Notes under the pieces: model-generated
Database searches by the model: none
Told to the model about the DNA's origin: nothing
What the model saw: the letters and a program-made list of their open reading frames with translations, nothing else
Made by a program: the position numbers and the translations under genes
Assembly (NCBI RefSeq): GCF_052324685.1
Contig: NW_027506876.1
Span: forward strand, 434,001 to 498,000
DNA length: 64,000 bases
Direction of reading: 5' to 3'
Origin: Brachyhypopomus gauderio
Lineage: Eukaryota > Chordata > Actinopteri > Gymnotiformes > Hypopomidae
In this document: one piece after another, positions 1-11,142 of the stretch
Position numbering within the stretch: the stretch's first letter is position 1
How the letters are laid out: each line of letters starts with the position of its first letter

Positions 1-62
1 CTTCCATGCTCTGATTGTATGAGGAAACGCCCATGAGAGATGTGCCCATTCAGACACGCAAG

Positions 63-136
63 GTTTCTGTAGTGTAGTGTTCATCACGTTCGCCTAACAC
101 GCGAAAGGTCCCTGGTTCGAAAACCAGGCAGAAACA
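63..136 (+). tRNA. tRNA-Val(AAC)-like, class F (probable pseudogene), copy 1
   Basis: Anticodon AAC is kept. G19T damages the end of box A and the 19-56 tertiary pair, and one extra A gives an 8-nt T loop, so the gene is 74 bp. Probably poorly transcribed or unstable. Confidence 0.75.
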
Positions 137-582
137 TGCTTCTTGATAGAATTACAAACACACCACTGCTGTTTAGTGGTTTGTTGCCATTGTAAAGGCT
201 ATCGGGGAGCTCTTCCCTTTAGATCCTCAAAGTGAGCTCTCAGTCTCATGTGATCGATACAGGAATGTTCTAAATCGCCATGTACCTTGATAGCAGTACT
301 AATGCAATCGGTTCAATCAAAATGAAACTCAGTGGAAACGTACCTAGTGCTTTGTCATGTTGTCTCCCAACGTAGAAAACTCATGCTACTCGGTTGATTT
401 GTAGACGTTTGTGTTATAAAGGGATCGAATGATGTCAACATTTGGTGTTTGGATGTGAATGTTTTGTCCTAAAGCAGAGTAGACCTACTGCTTAGCCATT
501 GTTGACATGATGACTTCCATGCTCTGATTGTATGAGGAAACGCCCACGAGAGATGTGCCCATTCAGACACGCAAGGTTTCTG

Positions 583-593
583 TAGTGTAGTGG
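583..593 (+). promoter_or_regulatory. Pol III box A of copy 2 (model for the array)
   Basis: TAGTGTAGTGG, tRNA positions 8-19, a good type 2 internal promoter A block bound by TFIIIC. The invariant A14 is at 589 and G18-G19 at 592-593. Classes T, G and F replace G19 and class K replaces A14. Confidence 0.85.
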
Positions 594-626
594 TCATCAC
601 GTTCGCCTAACACGCGAAAGGTCCCT

Positions 627-637
627 GGTTCGATACC
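627..637 (+). promoter_or_regulatory. Pol III box B of copy 2 (model for the array)
   Basis: GGTTCGATACC, tRNA positions 52-62, a perfect match to the GGTTCRANNCC consensus. The second G (628) is position 53, the base changed to C in all 26 class C copies. Confidence 0.88.
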
Positions 638-673
638 AGGCAGAAACATGCTTCTTGATAGAATTACAAACAC

Positions 674-692
674 ACCACTGCTGTTTAGTGGT
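674..692 (+). other. Hairpin 25 bp after the tRNA (model for the array)
   Basis: ACCACT, 7-base loop GCTGTTT, AGTGGT: a perfect 6-bp stem starting 25 bp past the tRNA end, present in essentially every unit. Units reading ACCGCT keep the stem through a G-T pair. It is not followed by T residues, so it is not a standard pol III terminator. Function unknown. Confidence 0.5.
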
Positions 693-1018
693 TTGTTGCC
701 ATTGTAAAGGCTATCGGGGAGCTCTTCCCTTTAGATCCTCAAAGTGAGCTCTCAGTCTCATGTGATCGATACAGGAATGTTCTAAATCGCCATGTACCTT
801 GATAGCAGTACTAATGCAATCGGTTCAATAAAAATGAAACTCAGTGGAAACGTACCTAGTGCTTTGTCATGTTGTCTCCCAACGTAGAAAACTCATGCTA
901 CTCGGTTGATTTGTAGACGTTTGTGTTATAAAGGGATCGAATGATGTCAACATTTGGTGTTTGGATGTGAATGTTTTGTCTTAAAGCAGAGTAGACCTAC
1001 TGCTTAGCCAGTGTTGAT

Positions 1019-1216
1019 CGGTTCAATCAAAATGAAACTCAGTGGAAACTTACCTGGTGTTTTGTCAAGTTGTCTCCCAACGTAGAAAACTCATGCTACT
1101 CGGTTGATTTGTAGACGTTTGTGTTATAAAGGGATCGAATGATGTCAACATTTGGTGTTTGGATGTGAATGTTTTGTCTTAAAGCAGAGTAGACCTACTG
1201 CTTAGCCATTGTTGAC
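1019..1216 (+). repeat. Extra 198-bp spacer module without tRNA (first example)
   Basis: Repeats the 821-1018 segment: CGGTTCAATCAAAATG, TTGTCTCCC, a TTATAAAGG stretch, and GTCTTAAAGCAGAG, ending in CTTAGCC. This copy carries the ACTTACCTGGTGTTTT variant seen in many extra modules. It lies between tRNA copies 2 and 3 and makes the gap 710 bp. The same module explains every 710-bp gap, and two in a row explain the 908-bp gaps (after copies 5, 49, 59 and 68). Confidence 0.9.
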
Positions 1217-1285
1217 ATGATGACTTCCATGCTCTGATTGTATGAGGAAATGCCCACGAGAGATGTGCCCATTCAGACACACAAG

Positions 1286-1358
1286 GTTTCTGTAGTGTAG
1301 TGGTCATCACGTTCGCCTAACACGCGAAAGGTCCCTGGTTCGATACCAGGCAGAAACA
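1286..1358 (+). tRNA. trnav-aac: tRNA-Val(AAC), intact, copy 3
   Basis: Class N, consensus over all 73 bases. Upstream flank reads ACACACAAG rather than ACACGCAAG. 710 bp after copy 2. Confidence 0.93.
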
Positions 1359-1995
1359 TGCTTCTTGATAGAATTACAAACACACCACTGCTGTTTAGTG
1401 GTTTGTTGCCATTGTAAAGGCTATCGGGGAGCTCTTCCCTTTAGATCCTCAAAGTGAGCTCTCAGTCTCATGTGATCGATACAGGAATGTTCTAAATCGC
1501 CATGTACCTTGATAGCAGTACTAATGCAATCGGTTCAATAAAAATGAAACTCAGTGGAAACGTACCTAGTGCTTTGTCATGTTGTCTCCCAACGTAGAAA
1601 ACTCATGCTACTCGGTTGATTTGTAGACGTTTGTGTTATAAAGGGATCGAATGATGTCAACATTTGGTGTTTGGATGTGAATGTTTTGTCTTAAAGCAGA
1701 GTAGACCTACTGCTTAGCCAGTGTTGATCGGTTCAATCAAAATGAAACTCAGTGGAAACTTACCTGGTGTTTTGTCATGTTGTCTCCCAACGTAGAAAAC
1801 TCATGCTACTCGGTTGATTTGTAGACGTTTGTGTTATAAAGGGATCGAATGATGTCAACATTTGGTGTTTGGATGTGAATGTTTTGTCTTAAAGCAGAGT
1901 AGACCTACTGCTTAGCCATTGTTGACATGATGACTTCCATGCTCTGATTGTATGAGGAAACGCCCACGAGAGATGTGCCCATTCAGACACGCAAG

Positions 1996-2068
1996 GTTTC
2001 TGTAGTGTAGTGGTCATCACGTTCGCCTAACACGCGAAAGGTCCCTGGTTCGATACCAGGCAGAAACA
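1996..2068 (+). tRNA. trnav-aac: tRNA-Val(AAC), intact, copy 4
   Basis: Class N, consensus; 710 bp step. The following spacer has a private TTTCTAGACG change. Confidence 0.93.
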
Positions 2069-2705
2069 TGCTTCTTGATAGAATTACAAACACACCACTG
2101 CTGTTTAGTGGTTTGTTGCCAGTGTAAAGGCTATCGGGGAGCTCTTCCCTTTAGATCCTCAAAGTGAGCTCTCAGTCTCATGTGATCGATACAGGAATGT
2201 TCTAAATCGCCATGTACCTTGATAGCAGTACTAATGCAATCGGTTCAATCAAAATGAAACTCAGTGGAAACGTACCTAGTGCTTTGTCATGTTGTCTCCC
2301 AACGTAGAAAACTCATGCTACTTGGTTGATTTCTAGACGTTTGTGTTATAAAGGGATCGAATGATGTCAACATTTGGTGTTTGGATGTGAATGTTTTGTC
2401 TTAAAGCAGAGTAGACCTACTGCTTAGCCAGTGTTGATCGGTTCAATCAAAATGAAACTCAGTGGAAACGTACCTAGTGCTTTGTCATGTTGTCTCCCAA
2501 CGTAGAAAACTCATGCTACTCGGTTGATTTGTAGACGTTTGTGTTATAAAGATATCGAATGAAGTCAACATTTGGTGTTTGAATGTGAATGTTTTGTCTT
2601 AAAGCAGAGTAGACCTACCGCTTAGCCATTGTTGACATGATGACTTCCATGCTCTGATTGTATGAGGAAACGCCCACGAGAGATGTGCCCATTCAGACAC
2701 GCCAG

Positions 2706-2779
2706 GTTTCTGTAGTGTAGTGTTCATCACGTTCGCCTAACACGCGAAAGGTCCCTGGTTCGAAAACCAGGCAGAAACT
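2706..2779 (+). tRNA. tRNA-Val(AAC)-like, class F (probable pseudogene), copy 5
   Basis: G19T, 8-nt T loop (74 bp), and discriminator A73 changed to T. Flank is GCCAG. Followed by two extra 198-bp modules. Confidence 0.72.
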
Positions 2780-3614
2780 TGCTTCTTGATAGAATTACAA
2801 ACACACCACTGCTGTTTAGTGGTTTGTTGCCATTGTAAAGGCTATCGGGGAGCTCTTCCCTTTAGATCCTCAAAGTGAGCTCTCAGTCTCATGTGATCGA
2901 TACAGGAATGTTCTAAATCGCCATGTACCTTGATAGCAGTACTAATGCAATCGGTTCAATCAAAATGAAACTCAGTGGAAACGTACCTAGTGCTTTGTCA
3001 TGTTGTCTCCCAACGTAGAAAACTCATGCTACTCGGTTGATTTGTAGACGTTTGTGTTATAAAGGGATCGAATGATGTCAACATTTGGTGTTTGGATGTG
3101 AATGTTTTGTCTTAAAGCAGAGTAGACCTACTGCTTAGCCAGTGTTGATCGGTTCAATCAAAATGAAACTCAGTGGAAACTTACCTGGTGTTTTGTCATG
3201 TTGTCTCCCAACGTAGAAAACTCATGCTACTCGGTTGATTTGTAGACGTTTGTGTTATAAAGGGATCGAATGATGTAAACATTTGGTGTTTGGATGTGAA
3301 TGTTTTGTCTTAAAGCAGAGTAGACCTACTGCTTAGCCAGTGTTGATCGGTTCAATCAAAATGAAACTCAGTGGAAACGTACCTAGTGCTTTGTCATGTT
3401 GTCTCCCAACGTAGAAAACTCATGCTACTCGGTTGATTTGTAGACGTTTGTGTTATAAAGGTATCGAATGAAGTCAACATTTGGTGTTTGGATGTGAATG
3501 TTTTGTCTTAAAGCAGAGTAGACCTACCGCTTAGCCATTGTTGACATGATGACTTCCATGCTCTGATTGTATGAGGAAACGCCCACGGGAGATGTGCCCA
3601 TTCAGACACGCAAG

Positions 3615-3687
3615 GTTTCTGTAGTGTAGTGTTCATCACGTTCGCTTAACACGCGTAAGGTCCTTGGTTCGATACCAGGCAGACGCA
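3615..3687 (+). tRNA. tRNA-Val(AAC)-like, class T with damaged acceptor stem, copy 6
   Basis: Class T changes (G19T, C32T, A42T) plus C50T (a wobble with G64) and a 3' acceptor strand CAGACGC instead of CAGAAAC, which breaks pair 3-70 and turns 2-71 into a wobble. Probable pseudogene. Confidence 0.7.
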
Positions 3688-4324
3688 TGCTTCTTGATAG
3701 AATTACAAACACACCACTGCTGTTTAGTGGTTTGTTGCCAGTGTAAAGGCTATCGGGGAGCTCTTCCCTTTAGATCCTCAAAGTGAGCTCTCAGTCTCAT
3801 GTGATCGATACAGGAATGTTCTAAATCGCCATGTACCTTGATAGCAGTACTAATGCAATCGGTTCAATCAAAATGAAACTCAGTGGAAACGTACCTAGTG
3901 CTTTGTCATGTTGTCTCCCAACGTAGAAAACTCATGCTACTCGGTTGATTTGTAGACGTTTGTGTTATAAAGGGATCGAATGATGTCAACATTTGGTGTT
4001 TGGATGTGAATGTTTTGTCTTAAAGCAGAGTAGACCTACTGCTTAGCAAGTGTTGATCGGTTCAATCAAAATGAAACTCAGTGGAAATGTACCTAGTGCT
4101 GTGTCATGTTGTCTCCCAACGTAGAAAACTCATGCTACTCGGTTGATTTGTAGACGTTTGTGTTATAAAGGTATCGAATGAAGTCAACATTTGGTGTTTG
4201 GATGTGAATGTTTTGTCTTAAAGCAGAGTAGACCTACTGCTTAGCCATTGTTGACATGATGACTTCCATGCTCTGATTGTATGAGGAAACGCCCACGAGA
4301 GATGTGCCCATTCAGACATGTAAG

Positions 4325-4397
4325 GTTTCTGTAGTGTAGTGGTCATCACGTTCGCCTAACACGCGAAAGGTCCCTGCTTAGATACCAGGCAGAAACA
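4325..4397 (+). tRNA. tRNA-Val(AAC)-like, class C with T-loop change, copy 7
   Basis: G53C plus C56A (loop TTAGATA), so box B has lost two near-invariant bases. The least promoter-like class C copy. Confidence 0.7.
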
Positions 4398-5033
4398 TGC
4401 TTCTTGATAGAATTACAAACACACCGCTGCTGTTTAGTGGTTTGTTGCCAGTGTAAAGGCTATCGGGGAGCTCTTCCCTTTAGATCCTCAAAGTGAGCTC
4501 TCAGTCTCATGTGATCGATACAGGAATGTTCAAAATCGCCATGTACCTTGATAGCAGTACTAATGCAATCGGTTCAATCAAAATGAAACTCAGTGGAAAC
4601 GTACCTAGTGCTTTGTCATGTTGTCTCCCAACGTAGAAAACTCATGCTACTTGGTTGATTTGTAGACGTTTGTGTTATAAAGGGATCGAATGATGTCAAC
4701 ATTTGGTGTTTGGATGTGAATGTTTTGTCTTAAAGCAGAGTAGACCTACTGCTTAGCAAGTGTTGATCGGTTCAATCAAAATGAAACTCAGTGGAAACGT
4801 ACCTAGTGCTTTGTCATGTTGTCTCCCAACGTAGAAACTCATGCTACTCGGTTGATTTGTAGACGTTTGTGTTATAAAGGTATCGAATGAAGTCAACATT
4901 TGGTGTTTGGATGTGAATGTTTTGTCTTAAAGCAGAGTAGACCTACCGCTTAGCCATTGTTGACATGATGACTTCCATGCTCTGATTGTATGAGGAAACG
5001 CCCACGGGAGATGTGCCCATTCAGACACGCAAG

Positions 5034-5106
5034 GTTTCTGTAGTGTAGTGTTCATCACGTTCGCTTAACACGCGTAAGGTCCTTGGTTCGATACCAGGCA
5101 GACGCA
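5034..5106 (+). tRNA. tRNA-Val(AAC)-like, class T with damaged acceptor stem, copy 8
   Basis: Same lesions as copy 6, including CAGACGC, so the two are copies of one damaged ancestor. 709 bp after copy 7; the missing base is in GTAGAAACTC. Confidence 0.7.
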
Positions 5107-5545
5107 TGCTTCTTGATAGAATTACAAACACACCACTGCTGTTTAGTGGTTTGTTGCCAGTGTAAAGGCTATCGGGGAGCTCTTCCCTTTAGATCCTCAA
5201 AGTGAGCTCTCAGTCTCATGTGATCGATACAGGAATGTTCTAAATCGCCATGTACCTTGATAGCAGTACTAATGCAATCGGTTCAATCAAAATGAAACTC
5301 AGTGGAAACGTACCTAGTGCTTTGTCATGTTGTCTCCCAACGTAGAAAACTCATGCTACTCGGTTGATTTGTAGACGTTTGTGTTATAAAGGGATCGAAT
5401 GATGTCAACATTTGGTGTTTGGATGTGAATGTTTTGTCTTAAAGCAGAGTAGACCTACTGCTTAGCCATTGTTGACATGATGACTTCCATGCTCTGATTG
5501 TATGAGGAAACGCCCACGAGAGATGTGCCCATTCAGACATGTAAG

Positions 5546-5618
5546 GTTTCTATAGTGTAGTGGTCATCACGTTCGCCTAACACGCGAAAGGTCCCTGCTT
5601 CGATACCAGGCAGAAACA
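5546..5618 (+). tRNA. tRNA-Val(AAC)-like, class C, copy 9
   Basis: G53C plus G7A, which breaks pair 7-66 at the base of the acceptor stem. First of five consecutive class C copies. Confidence 0.72.
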
Positions 5619-6255
5619 TGCTTCTTGATAGAATTACAAACACACCACTGCTGTTTAGTGGTTTGTTGCCAGTGTAAAGGCTATCGGGGAGCTCTTCCCT
5701 TTAGATCCTCAAAGTGAGCTCTCAGTCTCATGTGATCGATACAGGAATGTTCTAAATCGCCATGTACCTTGATAGCAGTACTAATGCAATCGGTTCAATC
5801 AAAATGAAACTCAGTGGAAACTTACCTGGTGCTTTGTCATGTTGTCTCCCAACGTAGAAAACTCATGCTACTCGGTTGATTTGTAGACGTTTGTGTTATA
5901 AAGGGATCGAATGATGTCAACATTTGGTGTTTGGATGTGAATGTTTTGTCTTAAAGCAGAGTAGACCTACTGCTTAGCAAGTGTTGATCGGTTCAATCAA
6001 AATGAAACTCAGTGGAAATGTACCTAGTGCTGTGTCATGTTGTCTCCCAACGTAGAAAACTCATGCTACTCGGTTGATTTGTAGACGTTTGTGTTATAAA
6101 GGTATCGAATGAAGTCAACATTTGGTGTTTGGATGTGAATGTTTTGTCTTAAAGCAGAGTAGACCTACTGCTTAGCCATTGTTGACATGATGACTTCCAT
6201 GCTCTGATTGTATGAGGAAACGCCCACGAGAGATGTGCCCATTCAGACATGTAAG

Positions 6256-6328
6256 GTTTCTGTAGTGTAGTGGTCATCACGTTCGCCTAACACGCGAAAG
6301 GTCCCTGCTTCGATACCAGGCAGAAACA
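6256..6328 (+). tRNA. tRNA-Val(AAC)-like, class C, copy 10
   Basis: G53C only; 710 bp step. The downstream hairpin has the ACCGCT wobble form. Confidence 0.75.
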
Positions 6329-6767
6329 TGCTTCTTGATAGAATTACAAACACACCGCTGCTGTTTAGTGGTTTGTTGCCAGTGTAAAGGCAATCGGGGA
6401 GCTCTTCCCTTTAGATCCTCAAAGTGAGCTCTCAGTCTCATGTGATCGATACAGGAATGTTCAAAATCGCCATGTACCTTGATAGCAGTACTAATGCAAT
6501 CGGTTCAATCAAAATGAAACTCAGTGGAAACGTACCTAGTGCTTTGTCATGTTGTCTCCCAACGTAGAAAACTCATGCTACTTGGTTGATTTGTAGACGT
6601 TTGTGTTATAAAGGGATCGAATGATGTCAACATTTGGTGTTTGGATGTGAATGTTTTGTCTTAAAGCAGAGTAGACCTACTGCTTAGCCATTGTTGACAT
6701 GATGACTTCCATGCTCTGATTGTATGAGGAAACGCCCACGAGAGATGTGCCCATTCAGACATGTAAG

Positions 6768-6840
6768 GTTTCTGTAGTGTAGTGGTCATCACGTTCGCCT
6801 AACACGCGAAAGGTCCCTGCTTCGATACCAGGCAGAAACA
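6768..6840 (+). tRNA. tRNA-Val(AAC)-like, class C, copy 11
   Basis: G53C only; 512 bp step. Confidence 0.75.
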
Positions 6841-7477
6841 TGCTTCTTGATAGAATTACAAACACACCACTGCTGTTTAGTGGTTTGTTGCCAGTGTAAA
6901 GGCTATCGGGGAGCTCTTCCCTTTAGATCCTCAAAGTGAGCTCTCAGTCTCATGTGATCGATACAGGAATGTTCTAAATCGCCATGTACCTTGATAGCAG
7001 TACTAATGCAATCGGTTCAATCAAAATGAAACTCAGTGGAAACTTACCTGGTGCTTTGTCATGTTGTCTCCCAACGTAGAAAACTCATGCTACTCGGTTG
7101 ATTTGTAGACGTTTGTGTTATAAAGGGATCGAATGATGTCAACATTTGGTGTTTGGATGTGAATGTTTTGTCTTAAAGCAGAGTAGACCTACTGCTTAGC
7201 AAGTGTTGATCGGTTCAATCAAAATGAAACTCAGTGGAAATGTACCTAGTGCTGTGTCATGTTGTCTCCCAACGTAGAAAACTCATGCTACTCGGTTGAT
7301 TTGTAGACGTTTGTGTTATAAAGGTATCGAATGAAGTCAACATTTGGTGTTTGGATGTGAATGTTTTGTCTTAAAGCAGAGTAGACCTACTGCTTAGCCA
7401 TTGTTGACATGATGACTTCCATGCTCTGATTGTATGAGGAAACGCCCACGAGAGATGTGCCCATTCAGACATGTAAG

Positions 7478-7550
7478 GTTTCTGTAGTGTAGTGGTCATC
7501 ACGTTCGCCTAACACGCGAAAGGTCCCTGCTTCGATACCAGGCAGAAACA
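7478..7550 (+). tRNA. tRNA-Val(AAC)-like, class C, copy 12
   Basis: G53C only; 710 bp step. Unit and spacer look the same as those of copy 11. Confidence 0.75.
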
Positions 7551-8187
7551 TGCTTCTTGATAGAATTACAAACACACCACTGCTGTTTAGTGGTTTGTTG
7601 CCAGTGTAAAGGCTATCGGGGAGCTCTTCCCTTTAGATCCTCAAAGTGAGCTCTCAGTCTCATGTGATCGATACAGGAATGTTCTAAATCGCCATGTACC
7701 TTGATAGCAGTACTAATGCAATCGGTTCAATCAAAATGAAACTCAGTGGAAACTTACCTGGTGCTTTGTCATGTTGTCTCCCAACGTAGAAAACTCATGC
7801 TACTCGGTTGATTTGTAGACGTTTGTGTTATAAAGGGATCGAATGATGTCAACATTTGGTGTTTGGATGTGAATGTTTTGTCTTAAAGCAGAGTAGACCT
7901 ACTGCTTAGCAAGTGTTGATCGGTTCAATCAAAATGAAACTCAGTGGAAATGTACCTAGTGCTGTGTCATGTTGTCTCCCAACGTAGAAAACTCATGCTA
8001 CTCGGTTGATTTGTAGACGTTTGTGTTATAAAGGTATCGAATGAAGTCAACATTTGGTGTTTGGATGTGAATGTTTTGTCTTAAAGCAGAGTAGACCTAC
8101 TGCTTAGCCATTGTTGACATGATGACTTCCATGCTCTGATTGTATGAGGAAACGCCCACGAGAGATGTGCCCATTCAGACATGTAAG

Positions 8188-8260
8188 GTTTCTGTAGTGT
8201 AGTGGTCATCACGTTCGCCTAACACGCGAAAGGTCCCTGCTTCGATACCAGGCAGAAACA
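8188..8260 (+). tRNA. tRNA-Val(AAC)-like, class C, copy 13
   Basis: G53C only; last of the class C run. Spacer carries GTTCAAAATCG, a class C marker. Confidence 0.75.
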
Positions 8261-8896
8261 TGCTTCTTGATAGAATTACAAACACACCGCTGCTGTTTAG
8301 TGGTTTGTTGCCAGTGTAAAGGCTATCGGGGAGCTCTTCCCTTTAGATCCTCAAAGTGAGCTCTCAGTCTCATGTGATCGATACAGGAATGTTCAAAATC
8401 GCCATGTACCTTGATAGCAGTACTAATGCAATCGGTTCAATCAAAATGAAACTCAGTGGAAACGTACCTAGTGCTTTGTCATGTTGTCTCCCAACGTAGA
8501 AAACTCATGCTACTTGGTTGATTTGTAGACGTTTGTGTTATAAAGGGATCGAATGATGTCAACATTTGGTGTTTGGATGTGAATGTTTTGTCTTAAAGCA
8601 GAGTAGACCTACTGCTTAGCAAGTGTTGATCGGTTCAATCAAAATGAAACTCAGTGGAAACGTACCTAGTGCTTTGTCATGTTGTCTCCCAACGTAGAAA
8701 CTCATGCTACTCGGTTGATTTGTAGACGTTTGTGTTATAAAGGTATCGAATGAAGTCAACATTTGGTGTTTGGATGTGAATGTTTTGTCTTAAAGCAGAG
8801 TAGACCTACCGCTTAGCCATTGTTGACATGATGACTTCCATGCTCTGATTGTATGAGGAAACGCCCACGGGAGATGTGCCCATTCAGACACGCAAG

Positions 8897-8969
8897 GTTT
8901 CTGTAGTGTAGTGTTCATCACGTTCGCTTAACACGCGTAAGGTCCCTGGTTCGATACCAGGCAGAAACA
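8897..8969 (+). tRNA. tRNA-Val(AAC)-like, class T, copy 14
   Basis: G19T, C32T, A42T with a normal acceptor stem. First example of the standard class T form that recurs to the end of the window. Confidence 0.75.
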
Positions 8970-9408
8970 TGCTTCTTGATAGAATTACAAACACACCACT
9001 GCTGTTTAGTGGTTTGTTGCCATTGTAAAGGCTATCGGGGAGCTCTTCCCTTTAGATCCTCAAAGTGAGCTCTCAGTCTCATGTGATCGATACAGGAATG
9101 TTCTAAATCGCCATGTACCTTGATAGCAGTACTAATGCAATCGGTTCAATAAAAATGAAACTCAGTGGAAACGTACCTAGTGCTTTGTCATGTTGTCTCC
9201 CAACGTAGAAAACTCATGCTACTCGGTTGATTTGTAGACGTTTGTGTTATAAAGGGATCGAATGATGTCAACATTTGGTGTTTGGATGTGAATGTTTTGT
9301 CTTAAAGCAGAGTAGACCTACTGCTTAGCCATTGTTGACATGATGACTTCCATGCTCTGATTGTATGAGGAAACGCCCACGAGAGATGTGCCCATTCAGA
9401 CACGCAAG

Positions 9409-9481
9409 GTTTCTGTAGTGTAGTGGTCATCACGTTCGCCTAACACGCGAAAGGTCCCTGGTTCGATACCAGGCAGAAACA
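9409..9481 (+). tRNA. trnav-aac: tRNA-Val(AAC), intact, copy 15
   Basis: Class N, consensus; 512 bp step. Confidence 0.93.
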
Positions 9482-9920
9482 TGCTTCTTGATAGAATTAC
9501 AAACACACCACTGCTGTTTAGTGGTTTGTTGCCATTGTAAAGGCTATCGGGGAGCTCTTCCCTTTAGATCCTCAAAGTGAGCTCTCAGTCTCATGTGATC
9601 GATACAGGAATGTTCTAAATCGCCATGTACCTTGATAGCAGTACTAATGCAATCGGTTCAATAAAAATGAAACTCAGTGGAAACGTACCTAGTGCTTTGT
9701 CATGTTGTCTCCCAACGTAGAAAACTCATGCTACTCGGTTGATTTGTAGACGTTTGTGTTATAAAGGTATCGAATGAAGTCAACATTTGGTGTTTGGATG
9801 TGAATGTTTTGTCTTAAAGCAGAGTAGACCTACTGCTTAGCCATTGTTGACATGATGACTTCCATGCTCTGATTGTATGAGGAAATGCCCACGAGAGATG
9901 TGCCCATTCAGACATGTAAG

Positions 9921-9993
9921 GTTTCTGTAGTGTAGTGGTCATCACGTTCGCCTAACACGCGAAAGGTCCCTGCTTCGATACCAGGCAGAAACA
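9921..9993 (+). tRNA. tRNA-Val(AAC)-like, class C, copy 16
   Basis: G53C; flank carries GAAATGCCC, found in front of many later class C copies. Confidence 0.75.
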
Positions 9994-10432
9994 TGCTTCT
10001 TGATAGAATTACAAACACACCGCTGCTGTTTAGTGGTTTGTTGCCAGTGTAAAGGCTATCGGGGAGCTCTTCCCTTTAGATCCTCAAAGTGAGCTCTCAG
10101 TCTCATGTGATCGATACAGGAATGTTCAAAATCGCCATGTACCTTGATAGCAGTACTAATGCAATCGGTTCAATCAAAATGAAACTCAGTGGAAACGTAC
10201 CTAGTGCTTTGTCATGTTGTCTCCCAACGTAGAAAACTCATGCTACTTGGTTGATTTGTAGACGTTTGTGTTATAAAGGGATCGAATGATGTCAACATTT
10301 GGTGTTTGGATGTGAATGTTTTGTCTTAAAGCAGAGTAGACCTACTGCTTAGCCATTGTTGACATGATGACTTCCATGCTCTGATTGTATGAGGAAACGC
10401 CCACGAGAGATGTGCCCATTCAGACACGCAAG

Positions 10433-10505
10433 GTTTCTGTAGTGTAGTGGTCATCACGTTCGCCTAACACGCGAAAGGTCCCTGGTTCGATACCAGGCAG
10501 AAACA
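10433..10505 (+). tRNA. trnav-aac: tRNA-Val(AAC), intact, copy 17
   Basis: Class N, consensus. Opens the 1,734-bp N-N-C higher-order repeat. Confidence 0.93.
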
Positions 10506-11142
10506 TGCTTCTTGATAGAATTACAAACACACCACTGCTGTTTAGTGGTTTGTTGCCATTGTAAAGGCTATCGGGGAGCTCTTCCCTTTAGATCCTCAAA
10601 GTGAGCTCTCAGTCTCATGTGATCGATACAGGAATGTTCTAAATCGCCATGTACCTTGATAGCAGTACTAATGCAATCGGTTCAATCAAAATGAAACTCA
10701 GTGGAAACGTACCTAGTGCTTTGTCATGTTGTCTCCCAACGTAGAAAACTCATGCTACTCGGTTGATTTGTAGACGTTTGTGTTATAAAGGGATCGAATG
10801 ATGTCAACATTTGGTGTTTGGATGTGAATGTTTTGTCTTAAAGCAGAGTAGACCTACTGCTTAGCCAGTGTTGATCGGTTCAATCAAAATGAAACTCAGT
10901 GGAAACTTACCTGGTGTTTTGTCATGTTGTCTCCCAACGTAGAAAACTCATGCTACTCGGTTGATTTGTAGACGTTTGTGTTATAAAGGGATCGAATGAT
11001 GTCAACATTTGGTGTTTGGATGTGAATGTTTTGTCTTAAAGCAGAGTAGACCTACTGCTTAGCCATTGTTGACATGATGACTTCCATGCTCTGATTGTAT
11101 GAGGAAACGCCCACGAGAGATGTGCCCATTCAGACACGCAAG

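Larger units (their letters stand above)
576..648 (+). tRNA. trnav-aac: tRNA-Val(AAC), intact, copy 2
   Basis: Reference class N copy. The cloverleaf closes fully: acceptor GTTTCTG with CAGAAAC, D stem GTGT, anticodon stem TTCGC with GCGAA around the loop CTAACAC, T stem CCTGG with CCAGG around TTCGATA, discriminator A. The anticodon AAC (609-611) would be read as IAC after A34 editing and decode GUU, GUC and GUA. This closely matches the vertebrate tRNA-Val(AAC) I recall. No intron; CCA is not encoded, as expected in eukaryotes. Confidence 0.95.

Noticed and set aside
413-421. TATA-like stretch TTATAAAGG as a promoter for the next tRNA
   Set aside because: It lies about 155 bp or more upstream of the tRNA and also occurs in modules without a tRNA; no proximal sequence element is seen. 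Distance is wrong for Pol III or Pol II use.
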